Source: Pseudoalteromonas sp. Scap06
GTDB lineage: Bacteria > Pseudomonadota > Gammaproteobacteria > Enterobacterales > Alteromonadaceae
DNA length: 64,000 bases
Direction of reading: 5' to 3'
Assembly (NCBI RefSeq): GCF_013394165.1
Contig: NZ_CP041331.1
Location: forward strand, 1-64,000
Within the stretch, counting starts at the first letter, position 1. Every line of letters starts with the position of its first letter. Shown piece by piece: positions 26,859-36,594 of this stretch. The notes under the pieces are model-generated. The model was not told the origin of the DNA, searched no databases, and saw nothing but the letters and a program-made list of their open reading frames with translations. A program made the position numbers and the translations under genes.

Positions 26859-27497
26859 ATGCAGTCATCTTTAGAGATTAAAAATTGTGAGCTTTATCGT
26901 CAACACGAGCAATTACTAAGCTTAAACGAGCAGGTAAAAGGCGGCGAAATACTCACTATTATGGGGCCATCAGGCAGTGGTAAATCAAGCTTTTTAAATT
27001 GGCTTACGGGTACATTACCCAGTGGTTTTAGCGCAAACGGCGAAGTGTGGCTTAACGGTAAAAACATTAATAACTTACCCGCACATTTACGCCACATAGG
27101 CGTGCTTTATCAAGATGCGTTATTATTTTCGCATTTATCGGTAAGCGGTAACATTGCCTTTGCTATGCCTAAAGGCAATAAAAAACGGCGCCTTGAAAAA
27201 ATAGAGCACGCCCTTGAACAGGTAGGATTAAAAGGCATGGCTAATCGCCACCCCGACAACCTCTCTGGTGGACAACAAGCCCGCGTTGCTTTATTGCGTA
27301 TGCTATTAAGCGAGCCAAAAGCTATTTTACTTGATGAGCCCTTTAGCAAGCTCGACACCCAATTAAGAGTAGATACGCGCGAGCTAGTATTTAGCCAAAT
27401 ACGCGAGCATAAATTGCCCGCTATTATGGTAACCCACGATCATAGCGATGCAGAGGCCGCAAACGGCAAACTGATCACCTTAAATTTAGCCAAATAA
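26859..27497 (+). CDS. ynjD: YnjD-like ABC transporter ATP-binding protein
   Basis: A 212-residue ATPase. Walker A GPSGSGKSS, signature LSGGQQARVALLR, Walker B AILLDEPF and the switch histidine in MVTHDHSD are all present. The short length and lack of a C-terminal regulatory domain match YnjD. It lies 22 bases downstream of the permease and 27 upstream of the YnjF-like gene; this order (BCD then F) resembles the E. coli ynjABCDEF locus, without ynjA and ynjE. Confidence 0.9.
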   Translation: MQSSLEIKNCELYRQHEQLLSLNEQVKGGEILTIMGPSGSGKSSFLNWLTGTLPSGFSANGEVWLNGKNINNLPAHLRHIGVLYQDALLFSHLSVSGNIAFAMPKGNKKRRLEKIEHALEQVGLKGMANRHPDNLSGGQQARVALLRMLLSEPKAILLDEPFSKLDTQLRVDTRELVFSQIREHKLPAIMVTHDHSDAEAANGKLITLNLAK

Positions 27498-27524
27498 ACG
27501 CACAAAAAGTACAAGGCACCAAGC

Positions 27525-28169
27525 ATGTTAGACAAATACATCACCCCAATAATAAAGCCACTGTTAACCCCCGTTGTAGCGTTAATGCACAAGCGCGGCA
27601 TAACGCCCGACCAACTTACTGTGGCAGGCTTTTTAATAGGGCTATTAGCAGTGCCATTAATTGCGTATGAAATGTGGTACGCAGCGTTAACGGCTATTGC
27701 TTTAAATCGTATTTTAGATGGGCTAGATGGCGCATTGGCACGCCATGCAAATTTAAGTTCAAGCGCTGGCGGTTTTTTAGATATTACCCTCGATTTTTTA
27801 TTTTACGCGGCAATTCCGCTTGGCTTTATTTTGGCAAACCCCGAGCAAAACGCCATTGCCGGGGCCGTATTACTGGCCACCTTTATAGGCACAGGCTCAA
27901 GCTTTTTAGCCTTTGCCATAGCCGCCGAAAAATTTAAGCTCGAAAAACCCCAGTTTAAATACAAAAGTTTTTACTATTTAAATGGTTTAACCGAAGGCAC
28001 AGAAACCATAGCGCTATTTATTGCCTTTTGTATTTGGCCGCAGCACTTTGCCATAATGGCGAGTATTTTTGCCACTGCGTGCGCTATTACTATTTTTACA
28101 CGTATACATGGAGGATATAACACGTTAAAACTCCAAGAAGCTGATGAGGTTACACAAGCCAATGAGTAA
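27525..28169 (+). CDS. ynjF: YnjF-like CDP-alcohol phosphatidyltransferase
   Basis: A 214-residue inner-membrane enzyme. The CDP-alcohol phosphotransferase signature D-x2-DG-x2-AR-x8-G-x3-D-x3-D is complete in ILDGLDGALARH followed by GGFLDITLD. About five or six hydrophobic segments. Members make phospholipids or inositol phosphates from CDP-alcohols; the alcohol used by YnjF-type proteins is unknown. It overlaps the next gene by 8 bases. Its place in a transport operon suggests either membrane lipid adjustment or synthesis of a compound handled by the transporter. Confidence 0.88.
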   Translation: MLDKYITPIIKPLLTPVVALMHKRGITPDQLTVAGFLIGLLAVPLIAYEMWYAALTAIALNRILDGLDGALARHANLSSSAGGFLDITLDFLFYAAIPLGFILANPEQNAIAGAVLLATFIGTGSSFLAFAIAAEKFKLEKPQFKYKSFYYLNGLTEGTETIALFIAFCIWPQHFAIMASIFATACAITIFTRIHGGYNTLKLQEADEVTQANE

Positions 28170-28950
28170 TGAAATTTGGTGGCGTTTAGGGTTCTTTTTT
28201 AGCATTTTGGTTATTATGATGCTGCTAGAATCGCGTATGCCTGCGCGTAAATCGCCTATAAAAAGTAACACCCGATGGTTCGCTAATTTTGGACTGGTGT
28301 TTGCTTCATCACTAATTGCTCGCTTAAGTGTACCCATAGGCTTAACTGCCGTAGCGCTTTATAACCAAGAGCACGGTATCGGTTTATTTAATCAAATAGC
28401 CACACCAAGTAGTGTTGCTATTATTTTAAGCATGCTACTGCTTGATATACTTATATATTGGCAGCATAGGTTATTTCATAACGTGCCAATTTTGTGGCGT
28501 TTGCATCGTGTGCACCACGCCGATGCGCATGTAGATACCAGCACAGGTTTGCGTTTTCACCCTATCGAAATTGTACTCAGCATACTTATAAAATTGATTG
28601 CCGTTACCGCTTTGGGTGTACCTGCTATTGCAGTATTAATATTTGAAATTGCACTTAATGGATTAGCGCTATTTAACCACGCCAATATACGTTTACACAA
28701 TGCAATAGAAAAACCACTTCGGCTTATCTTAATGACTCAAATACTGCATCGTATTCATCATAGCCAAAATCCCGAAGAAACAAATAGTAACTTTGGCTTT
28801 AGCGTAACTTGGTGGGATAGACTTTTTGGCAGCTACAAAACCAGCGCCACATTATCAGATAATAAACTAAACATCGGCTTAGCCCAATATCCCGACCCAA
28901 AACAAAACGCGTCCTTGTGGTATTTGTTAACGTTACCATTTAAAAAGTAG
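28162..28950 (+). CDS. Sterol desaturase / fatty acid hydroxylase superfamily protein
   Basis: A 262-residue membrane di-iron protein. The histidine clusters of the superfamily are clear: HRLFH, HRVHH and HRIHH, plus an isolated histidine in the ALFNHAN segment. About four membrane segments. Enzymes of this family use O2 to hydroxylate or desaturate lipids; the substrate is not predictable. The start at 28162 overlaps the ynjF-like stop, so this is the last gene of the operon; a long hairpin (28961-28998) follows. An in-frame ATG at 28144 is less likely. Confidence 0.85.
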   Translation: MSNEIWWRLGFFFSILVIMMLLESRMPARKSPIKSNTRWFANFGLVFASSLIARLSVPIGLTAVALYNQEHGIGLFNQIATPSSVAIILSMLLLDILIYWQHRLFHNVPILWRLHRVHHADAHVDTSTGLRFHPIEIVLSILIKLIAVTALGVPAIAVLIFEIALNGLALFNHANIRLHNAIEKPLRLILMTQILHRIHHSQNPEETNSNFGFSVTWWDRLFGSYKTSATLSDNKLNIGLAQYPDPKQNASLWYLLTLPFKK

Positions 28951-28960
28951 CAACTAGCCT

Positions 28961-28998
28961 AAACTAAGCAGAGAAATGGGCCTATTTCAGCTTAGTTT
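28961..28998 (+). terminator. Hairpin at the end of the ynj-type operon
   Basis: Nine-base perfect stem AAACTAAGC / GCTTAGTTT with an inner GAAAT/ATTTC stem. It follows the hydroxylase stop by 10 bases. There is no T-run after it, so it may be a weak or Rho-assisted terminator, or a 3' end protecting structure. Confidence 0.55.
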
Positions 28999-29084
28999 GT
29001 TACATTATCTAAGCTTTTGAGCTGCTACATTAACAAAAGCAGCTTATTTAAAGTAAACCAATTGTAAATTAAATAAACAAATTC

Positions 29085-29159
29085 TTGACCAAGTTTGAAA
29101 TCCCCCATATCATTTGTAAGCGCTTACATTTATCACACACAAAAATGTAAGCGCTTACA
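29085..29159 (+). promoter_or_regulatory. Promoter with two identical LacI-type operators
   Basis: A near-consensus promoter, TTGACC (29085-29090) and TATCAT (29108-29113), 17-base spacing. Immediately downstream are two perfect 14-bp palindromes TGTAAGCGCTTACA at 29115-29128 and 29146-29159, 31 bases apart (three helical turns). The central CG and the symmetry are those of LacI-family operators. Their position just after the -10 box implies repression of the GH16-receptor operon. No gene for a matching repressor is adjacent. Confidence 0.85.
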
Positions 29160-29220
29160 AAATGACAAAATCAACAAATACACTATATTCTGACAATAAT
29201 CAGTTGAACGGGGTTCAGTT

Positions 29221-31875
29221 ATGAACATTGAAACAACACGCATTACTCGCCTTTTGGCTGCTATATCATTAGCGTCTTTGGCTGGCTGTGGCGGCGATGC
29301 TGCGACAACATCCAATTTTGAAAAAGTAGATCCTGCCCAGCCAGTTTCAGATTGGCAAATGGTTTGGAGTGATGAATTTGATGGCACAAGCATTGATACA
29401 AATAAGTGGAACTTTGAATTAAACTGCGCCGGCGGTGGTAATAACGAAAAACAATGTTACACCGACAGTGAACAAAATGCCTTTATTAAAGACGGTGCAC
29501 TAAATATAGTCGCCCTACCTGCTGAAGAAGGTGCAGAAAAACCATACACGTCAGCCCGTTTAAATACCCGTTACAACGCTGACTTTACTTATGGTCGCTT
29601 TGAAATGCGTGCAAAACTACCGTCAGGTCAAGGTAGCTGGCCTGCATTTTGGATGATGCCAACCGACGAAGTATATGGCACTTGGCCGCGCTCTGGCGAA
29701 ATTGATATTTTAGAAGCGGTAAATTTAAAAACAATCGCTGAAGATGGCACCGTTGAAGCAAATATTCATGGCACACTTCACTATGGTCGCGAGTGGCCAA
29801 ATAACTCAAGCTCAGGCAAAGCTTATACTCTGCCTGAGGGAATGAATCCCGCAGATGACTTCCACACCTACGCTATTGAATGGCAAGAAGGCGAAATTCG
29901 CTGGTACGTAGATGGCTACTTATATGCCACACAACGTCGCTCTGAAGTTCGTTACAACTCTAAAGATGAGGCTGTTGGCCTTAAACATAAAGGCTGGTTT
30001 GCTGAATACTTTGAACAAGGTAATGGCGAACTTACCACTCACTGGGATAATGCCCCATTTGATAAAGATTTTTACCTTATTTTAAATAACGCCGTTGGTG
30101 GTGACTGGCCTGAAAATGTAAACAACTTAGGTGTTGACGCTGCAGCATTTGCAGAAGGTCAAAGCTTTGAGGTTGATTACGTACGGGTTTATCAATGCGC
30201 TGCAAATACTGACACAGGTAAAGGTTGTGAAACTGTGCGCCCAGGTTACGATAGCCTAGATGATGCACTTGTTGAAGGTAAAGCCCCTGTACCTACTCCA
30301 CCAAGTGATGGCATTGCAAGAAACCTTGATATATTCAATGGCACATTAAACGCCAACTGGATCGCATGGGATTGTTGTGGTGGAACCACACCAGAAACTA
30401 TAACCGATGCTGAAAAAGGTGACGCTATTAAGTTTAACATTAACGATAATAACGGTACTGTTTTAGGTTTTTCAACTCGTGGTGGTCACTTCCCAGATGA
30501 TTTTACCGGCACCTCATCTCCATTTGACGCATCACTCCTTCTTGATCTAAATGGTCGATTAACTTTTGATATGAAAGTAGTAACGCCGCCAACATCTTCG
30601 ACAACTTGGCTATTAAAAGCCGAAGCGGGTGATGGCGGACCTAATACAGGCGATGTAGCGCTTAGCGATAGTGTTGAAGGCGTAACACCGGTTACAGGCC
30701 AATGGCAAACCTATACATTTCCGCTTTCTCTACTACAAGAAAGAGGCTTAGATTTAAGTGCCATTGATGTATTAATGGTATTCCCAGCATGGCAAACTGG
30801 CGAAGGCGCTGAATATTTAATTACCAACGTGGCTATTGAGGGCGATGTAGGTGAATCACCATCAGTAGACTTATTTACAGATGGACAAAACTTAGATTGG
30901 CCGATGTGGGATTGTTGTGGCGGCTCTACTCCAACAGAAGTTATGGACGATGCAGAACACGGCTTAACCGCAGAATTCACTATTGGCGAAGCCCCCACTG
31001 TAATGGGCTTTAATACTCGTTCATCTGCTGGTGGTAGCGGTACTCCATTTGATGCAACCAGCATTTTAGAAAATGGTTTACTACAGTTTGATGTGAAAGT
31101 GATGTCAAACCCAAATAACCCAGATGCCACTTGGTTAATGAAAATAGAATCTAATGAGGGTGATACCGCGGTAGAATTACCATTAACAGATGCTGGCGAT
31201 GCACCTATTGTAGGTGAGTGGAAAACTTACACCTTTACATTCGCTGACTTAGCGGGCGCAGGTTTAGATGTAAGTGCCATTGACGTAGTAATGATATTCC
31301 CAGCATGGGGCACAGGTGAAGGTGCGGTTTACCGTGTTGATAACGCTAAGATGTACGATCCTAGTGCATCAGCAGGCGATGAAATCACTATTTTCCAAAA
31401 TACTGCCGCAGATATGTGGAGCATTTGGGACTGTTGTGGCGGCTCTACCCCAACAGAAGAAATTGACGATGCTGATCACGGTACTGTAGCTGAATTTGTT
31501 ATTGGCTCTGCGCCAACGGTAATGGGCTTTTTAGCCGACGACGGTATCTCTTTCGATGCATCAGCAATACTAGCTAATGGCGTTGTGCAGTTTGAAATGA
31601 AAGTGGTAACCCCGCCAAATAATCCTGACGCTGTATGGACATTTAAAATTGAGTCAACAGGCGCAGCAACAGCGGTAGAGCTTCCTCTTTCACAAAGCGT
31701 TGAGGGGGAAGTACCCGTTAATGGCCAATGGCAAACCTACACATTTACATTACAGTCACTGTTTGCTGCCGGTTTAGACATTAGCGATATCAATGTACTT
31801 ATGATGTTTCCAGCGTGGGGGACAGGTGAAGGCGCTGTTTACCGTATAGACAACGTGATTATCGCTAACCCGTAA
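29221..31875 (+). CDS. GH16 laminarinase-like lipoprotein with three C-terminal repeats
   Basis: An 884-residue beta-glucanase. The N-terminus has a lipoprotein signal (SLASLAGCG, Cys at about residue 23), so it is anchored in a membrane. The GH16 domain spans about residues 40-325 and has the catalytic signature GEIDILEAV with Glu160, Asp162 and Glu165; WSDEFDG and the FAIxW-like AFWMMP region are also typical, pointing to beta-1,3-glucan (laminarin) hydrolysis. Three repeats of about 175 residues follow, each opening with W-D-C-C-G-G (Trp383, Trp563, Trp736) and ending with MxFPAWGTGEGAxYxxDN; these are probably carbohydrate-binding modules. It precedes a TonB receptor gene and is controlled by the double operator upstream. 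Confidence 0.9.
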   Translation: MNIETTRITRLLAAISLASLAGCGGDAATTSNFEKVDPAQPVSDWQMVWSDEFDGTSIDTNKWNFELNCAGGGNNEKQCYTDSEQNAFIKDGALNIVALPAEEGAEKPYTSARLNTRYNADFTYGRFEMRAKLPSGQGSWPAFWMMPTDEVYGTWPRSGEIDILEAVNLKTIAEDGTVEANIHGTLHYGREWPNNSSSGKAYTLPEGMNPADDFHTYAIEWQEGEIRWYVDGYLYATQRRSEVRYNSKDEAVGLKHKGWFAEYFEQGNGELTTHWDNAPFDKDFYLILNNAVGGDWPENVNNLGVDAAAFAEGQSFEVDYVRVYQCAANTDTGKGCETVRPGYDSLDDALVEGKAPVPTPPSDGIARNLDIFNGTLNANWIAWDCCGGTTPETITDAEKGDAIKFNINDNNGTVLGFSTRGGHFPDDFTGTSSPFDASLLLDLNGRLTFDMKVVTPPTSSTTWLLKAEAGDGGPNTGDVALSDSVEGVTPVTGQWQTYTFPLSLLQERGLDLSAIDVLMVFPAWQTGEGAEYLITNVAIEGDVGESPSVDLFTDGQNLDWPMWDCCGGSTPTEVMDDAEHGLTAEFTIGEAPTVMGFNTRSSAGGSGTPFDATSILENGLLQFDVKVMSNPNNPDATWLMKIESNEGDTAVELPLTDAGDAPIVGEWKTYTFTFADLAGAGLDVSAIDVVMIFPAWGTGEGAVYRVDNAKMYDPSASAGDEITIFQNTAADMWSIWDCCGGSTPTEEIDDADHGTVAEFVIGSAPTVMGFLADDGISFDASAILANGVVQFEMKVVTPPNNPDAVWTFKIESTGAATAVELPLSQSVEGEVPVNGQWQTYTFTLQSLFAAGLDISDINVLMMFPAWGTGEGAVYRIDNVIIANP

Positions 31876-31949
31876 TCCCTAATTCAGTGGTAGGTAGTGA
31901 ATTACAAGTACCTACTTACCGTAATAAATTAAGTAAAAGCAGAGCAATT

Positions 31950-34895
31950 ATGAACACAAATAAGTTTAAAAAAAGCCCACTAGCGGCTTCTGTGTCACTT
32001 ATCATCGCTGCAAGCACGCTGAATATCGCCCATGCAGCAGAACAAAATACTGTGGAACCTGAAATTGAAGTAATACAAGTTAAAGGTATTCGCGGTTCAC
32101 TTATCCGCTCTATGGATATGAAACGCGATGCATCAGGGGTAGTCGATGCTATTTCTGCTGAAGAAATGGGTAAATTTCCTGATACTAACTTAGCAGAGTC
32201 ACTGCAACGTATTACGGGTGTGTCGGTGAGTCGTGCAAACGGCGAAGGAAGCCAAATTACCGTACGTGGTTTTGGCCCTTCATTTAATTTGGTAACACTT
32301 AATGGTCGCCAAATGCCTGGAACGGGTAACTCACGTTCGTATAATCTGGAAAACATTGCCTCAGAAGGTGTTAGTGCCTTAGAAGTATTTAAAACTGCTC
32401 GTGCTGATGTGCCCAGTGGTGGCTTAGGTGCGACGGTTAACATTTCAACAACTCGACCTTTACAAAGACCTGGCCAGCATTTTTCGGCAACAGCTAAAGC
32501 TATTCATGATTCATCAAATGAAGCGGGTAGCGATGTAACTCCGGAAGTATCGGCTATTTATAGTAATACCTTTAGCGATGAAATGTTTGGTATTGGTTTT
32601 TCTTTTTCGCATCAAGAACGCGACTTTCAAAAGCAAAGCGCCAATATTCAAGGTTGGCAAGCAAATGTAGACCTACCTACTCTTGCTGAAGGTGATTTTA
32701 TTGATCCACGCGCAGTAGATGCGCAAGGAAATCGTGTAGGTAATCACTTTTTTGCAAAAGACATGAACTACGCAATTGAAGATTTACAACGCGAGCGTAC
32801 TAATGGGCAAATCACACTGCAATTTGCACCCACAGATAATTTTGTAGCAACCCTTGATTATACAGCAAGTGAGGCAACAACAGGCTCAGAAACCCTCGGC
32901 TGGGGTATTTGGAACGACTTTGGTAGCAACATTAATGGCTACGAGTTAGATGAAAATGGCACAGCTATTTATGCAGATATTAGTGGTAACGATGCATCAT
33001 TTACCTCTAGTAAAAATACCACTGAAGTTAAGGCTCGTTCTATTGGCTTAAATTTAGATTGGCAAATTAATGAAACATGGCAAGTTGAGCTTGACTACCA
33101 CGACTCTAAAAACGAGACAGATAACGGCGCAGACAAAGGTCTGGGTAGTGATGGGCAAGTTATTTTAGGTTCTGATCAGCTTGTAAATAAAATTTATGAT
33201 TACCGCACTGGTGAAATTCCACATGCGCAAGTTAACTGGAAAAACGGTACTAGCGTATTAAGCCCTGGTGAAATTGATTCAAACTTTAGCCAGTTTATTC
33301 ATTCACCTGGAGAATCAGATATTGAGCAGCTGCAATTACACACAACATGGATAAACGATAGTTTTGACATTGGTTTAATTGAAGTGAAGTTTGGTGGTTC
33401 GCGTACAGAACAAAATACCGGTGGTTATGAAGCATGGAGTGGCTTAGTTGGCGGCCCTGGTTTTAACCCTTCTTACACCGAGATATTCCCTGATGGTATG
33501 TTTACCCTTAATAACACTTCAGGACTATTAGACCAATTTGCTGGTGGTGGTAACAATTTACAACCTAACTATTATTATAGCTTTGATTTTGATGAAGCTG
33601 TAGCAAGACAAATGGCATACCTTACTGCTGATGTAACCGGTGGCGATGCCTATGCGCCTAATGCCTATCTTGATGGTATTGACAGTCAAAGCGCTGTTGA
33701 AGAAATTACCAACAGTATTTATGTTCAATCACGTTGGGAATTTGAAGTTAGCAATTACTACATAAAAGTAAATGCCGGCCTTCGTTATGAAGAAACCGAT
33801 GTAAGTAGCTCTGTTCGTCAACGCGTTGAGCAACAAGTAAATTGGATAAGTGCTTCAGAGTGGATCACTCAATATGAAGCTGGCGGCGATGACAACTTCT
33901 TAGTTCAAGAAGGAAGTTACGATATTTTACTACCATCAATCGACCTAAGTGTTGACGTAACCGATGACTTAGTTGCTCGCGTATCATGGGGTAAAACTAT
34001 GTCGCGCGCGCCATTGGGCGATTTAGCCGGTGGTCGTAGCCTTACAGGCAGCCCAAAACCGGGGGCACGAGTAGGTAGCCAAGGTAATACAGGATTATTG
34101 CCATTTGAATCAACAAACCTTGACCTATCATTAGAGTATTACTATTCAGAAGGCAGCTATGCATCAGTAGGTTACTTTAAAAAGGACGTTGATAACTTTA
34201 TTCAAACCACCATTACTCCAACCACCATTGAAGGCTTACATGATATTTTAAATGGCCCACGCTATTTACAAGCGGTTAGTGATATTGAAGCTCGTGGTGA
34301 TCAAGCAACAAGCGATGCTATTTTTGCACAAATGCTTGCTAATGGTGATGGCAATGCAAACGGCCAAATTGAACCAAATAGTAATGATCCACTTATTACT
34401 TGGAATATTAGCCAACCACAAAATACCGATAGTAAATCAGTCGATGGTTTTGAAGTAGCAGTACAACACTTAATTGGTGAGACAGGCTTTGGGGTCGGTG
34501 TAAATGCAACGTTTGTTGACGGCGATGTTGAATTTGATACAGACAGCCTAGACCAACAAGCTCCATTAACAGGGTTGAGTGATTCAGCTAACTTCCAAGC
34601 GTTTTACGAAAAAGAAGGTTTATCTGTAAAAGTAACTTACGCTTGGCGTGATGCATATTTAATTGGTGTAGGCCAAGCGCAAGGCTCTGCTGATGCACCA
34701 CCACAATACGCCAAATCATATGGTCAATGGGATATGAGCGTAAATTATGACGTTAATGAAAATGTGACGGTATTCTTTGAAGGTATTAACCTTAATAATG
34801 AAACCGAGCAAGGGTATGGTCGTTACGAAGAGCAGTTCTTATTTGCTCGCCAGTATGGTCCACGCTACGCAATTGGCGCCCGTTATTCGTTTTAA
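31950..34895 (+). CDS. TonB-dependent receptor, probable beta-glucan oligosaccharide uptake
   Basis: A 981-residue outer-membrane receptor. Signal peptide MNTNKFKKSPLAASVSLIIAASTLNIAHA; then the TonB box/plug region with VIQVKGIRGSLIRSMDMKR and GFGPSFNLVTLNGRQMPG, which is the hallmark of the proteobacterial carbohydrate-type receptors (TIGR01782-like). It ends in YAIGARYSF with a terminal phenylalanine. The start at 31950 is selected for the signal peptide; the frame opens at 31887. It is 74 bases downstream of the GH16 gene without an intervening terminator, so they likely form a laminarin utilisation operon. A strong terminator follows. Confidence 0.88.
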   Translation: MNTNKFKKSPLAASVSLIIAASTLNIAHAAEQNTVEPEIEVIQVKGIRGSLIRSMDMKRDASGVVDAISAEEMGKFPDTNLAESLQRITGVSVSRANGEGSQITVRGFGPSFNLVTLNGRQMPGTGNSRSYNLENIASEGVSALEVFKTARADVPSGGLGATVNISTTRPLQRPGQHFSATAKAIHDSSNEAGSDVTPEVSAIYSNTFSDEMFGIGFSFSHQERDFQKQSANIQGWQANVDLPTLAEGDFIDPRAVDAQGNRVGNHFFAKDMNYAIEDLQRERTNGQITLQFAPTDNFVATLDYTASEATTGSETLGWGIWNDFGSNINGYELDENGTAIYADISGNDASFTSSKNTTEVKARSIGLNLDWQINETWQVELDYHDSKNETDNGADKGLGSDGQVILGSDQLVNKIYDYRTGEIPHAQVNWKNGTSVLSPGEIDSNFSQFIHSPGESDIEQLQLHTTWINDSFDIGLIEVKFGGSRTEQNTGGYEAWSGLVGGPGFNPSYTEIFPDGMFTLNNTSGLLDQFAGGGNNLQPNYYYSFDFDEAVARQMAYLTADVTGGDAYAPNAYLDGIDSQSAVEEITNSIYVQSRWEFEVSNYYIKVNAGLRYEETDVSSSVRQRVEQQVNWISASEWITQYEAGGDDNFLVQEGSYDILLPSIDLSVDVTDDLVARVSWGKTMSRAPLGDLAGGRSLTGSPKPGARVGSQGNTGLLPFESTNLDLSLEYYYSEGSYASVGYFKKDVDNFIQTTITPTTIEGLHDILNGPRYLQAVSDIEARGDQATSDAIFAQMLANGDGNANGQIEPNSNDPLITWNISQPQNTDSKSVDGFEVAVQHLIGETGFGVGVNATFVDGDVEFDTDSLDQQAPLTGLSDSANFQAFYEKEGLSVKVTYAWRDAYLIGVGQAQGSADAPPQYAKSYGQWDMSVNYDVNENVTVFFEGINLNNETEQGYGRYEEQFLFARQYGPRYAIGARYSF

Positions 34896-34917
34896 ACTAA
34901 CCCCTAGTTAGAAAGTT

Positions 34918-34948
34918 AAGCCGCTTGTTACAACAAGCGGCTTTTTTT
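34918..34948 (+). terminator. Strong intrinsic terminator
   Basis: Twelve-base perfect stem AAGCCGCTTGTT / AACAAGCGGCTT and a T7 tail, ending the glucan operon. It touches the last codon of the converging S41 peptidase gene. Confidence 0.93.
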
Positions 34949-36419
34949 ATAACAGTTTAATTTTTTCTAATAGCTTATCGGTTGTCCAATCAATATCGTT
35001 ATAGGCAATATCAGGTTTGTAGTAATCGCCCTTTCCTCTTGCTCTATTAACATACACTTTATTAGGAACTATCACTTTACCTAAGCCTGAAGGTAAATCG
35101 GCTAAACGTACCTCCATATACAGCGAGTCTGCGCTACTGGGTGCACCAAACAACGTGGTATTTTCAAAAAGCTTAAACTTATCTAGCGCATCTAAACAAG
35201 CACTAGCGCATTGCGGCGGCACTATAACAAACACCTTAGTTTTAAAGTCACTCACTAACGGCTCTTCTGGTAGGTTATTTAGCGTATTAGTCTCTCGTTC
35301 TACATAAAATGGATCACCACTTTTAAGTGATAAAGCCATACCTGCTGCTATTTCTTTAATCAGTTCATGAAATTCAGGTTGATCTTTTACCACGTCAATT
35401 AACGATTTAACATAGTTGGTATTGTCTTTTGACGCTCTCCACCACACTTGTTCGTTTTGAGTAGTACCAGCTGTTTTTTGTTCTACTACTTTTTTGCCCC
35501 ATAATTCTTTGGCTATTTGTGAGCTCCAATAAGATGAACCACCTTGGTTATGGCGCAAGTCTAATACCACGGCTTTTGCTGTAAGTAGCTTGCTACGTTG
35601 CTGTTTTATTTTTTCAAACACTTTTTTGTAGTCAGCTGTTTGTTTATCATTTACTGAAAAGCTAGGCATAGCAATCCACGCAATGTTTTTTTCAGGCCAG
35701 ATTAAATCAATGGGAAGTTCATCACCATTGTAGGCATTTTCTAAATGCTTACTGACTGATTTAGGCCTTACAGACCAATTTAAAACCTGTTTATGGGTAT
35801 TGCCATTGGGTTTAACAAACTCGCATTCTTTTAGGGGGACTAAAAATGGATTCCCTACATCCGTTAGTAACCGCCAACCTTGCTGCCACCAATGCCCTGG
35901 TTGAGCAACTTGCCCATGAAATGTAAACACTCTTTTGCGCATCAAAGCTTCAGTACTTTGCCCATCACATTGGCTTACAATATCCCCTTTTTTAATAGTG
36001 CTAATTTCACTGTAATACACTTTTAGCGCATCACCTCGCCATAAAGCACTAAAGCCGGGCCAGCGACGCGCAGGCCTGTCGATGCTTGAAAACGCACCAG
36101 CATGACCATCTTGTAACACCGTGCTAAAACGTGCAATTGCCGCTGCATGCGCCTGCGGCCCAATCGCTTGCTTAGACAGAGTAAGCGCCTCTGCTTTAGC
36201 TTGCTTTAATAACTCAGGAAAGGCTGGGTTGTTAACATCAAACATGCCAGGGTGATTTTTTGCCGATATGCTGTAAGCAGCTTCAATATCACGCTCAGTA
36301 ACACTGCGCCATTGCTCTGGGGTTGTAGGAGTAAGCGATAATTCGGCCATGCTCAAGGTAGGCGTAATTAATAAAGCGCTCAATAAAGTACGGCTAACCA
36401 TTTTTGTTTTTCTGTTCAT
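34947..36419 (-). CDS. S41-family peptidase, exported
   Basis: A 490-residue protein with a signal peptide (SRTLLSALLITPTLSMA). The C-terminal half resembles the S41 (tail-specific protease/tricorn core) fold: AVVLDLRHNQGGSSYW is the conserved substrate-binding segment, and PPQCASACLDALDKF corresponds to the nucleophile turn with the serine in CASAC. No PDZ domain is evident, which separates it from CtpA-type processing proteases. The substrate is unknown. Converges on the glucan operon terminator; solitary gene with a GGA-type binding site. Confidence 0.8.
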   Translation of the reverse strand: MNRKTKMVSRTLLSALLITPTLSMAELSLTPTTPEQWRSVTERDIEAAYSISAKNHPGMFDVNNPAFPELLKQAKAEALTLSKQAIGPQAHAAAIARFSTVLQDGHAGAFSSIDRPARRWPGFSALWRGDALKVYYSEISTIKKGDIVSQCDGQSTEALMRKRVFTFHGQVAQPGHWWQQGWRLLTDVGNPFLVPLKECEFVKPNGNTHKQVLNWSVRPKSVSKHLENAYNGDELPIDLIWPEKNIAWIAMPSFSVNDKQTADYKKVFEKIKQQRSKLLTAKAVVLDLRHNQGGSSYWSSQIAKELWGKKVVEQKTAGTTQNEQVWWRASKDNTNYVKSLIDVVKDQPEFHELIKEIAAGMALSLKSGDPFYVERETNTLNNLPEEPLVSDFKTKVFVIVPPQCASACLDALDKFKLFENTTLFGAPSSADSLYMEVRLADLPSGLGKVIVPNKVYVNRARGKGDYYKPDIAYNDIDWTTDKLLEKIKLL

Positions 36420-36594
36420 GAAAATCCATTTTAAATTAAGTTATATAATTACTGTAAACTCATTTGGTGGAACTAAAAATATCTTAAATCCAATAAGTTT
36501 CAGCAATTTTTTACAGCAATAACTTAGCAACATTGAAAGCAGCTAGCAATGATTAACATTTAAAATGAACTGGCTTTAAATTAAGAGCAACAGC

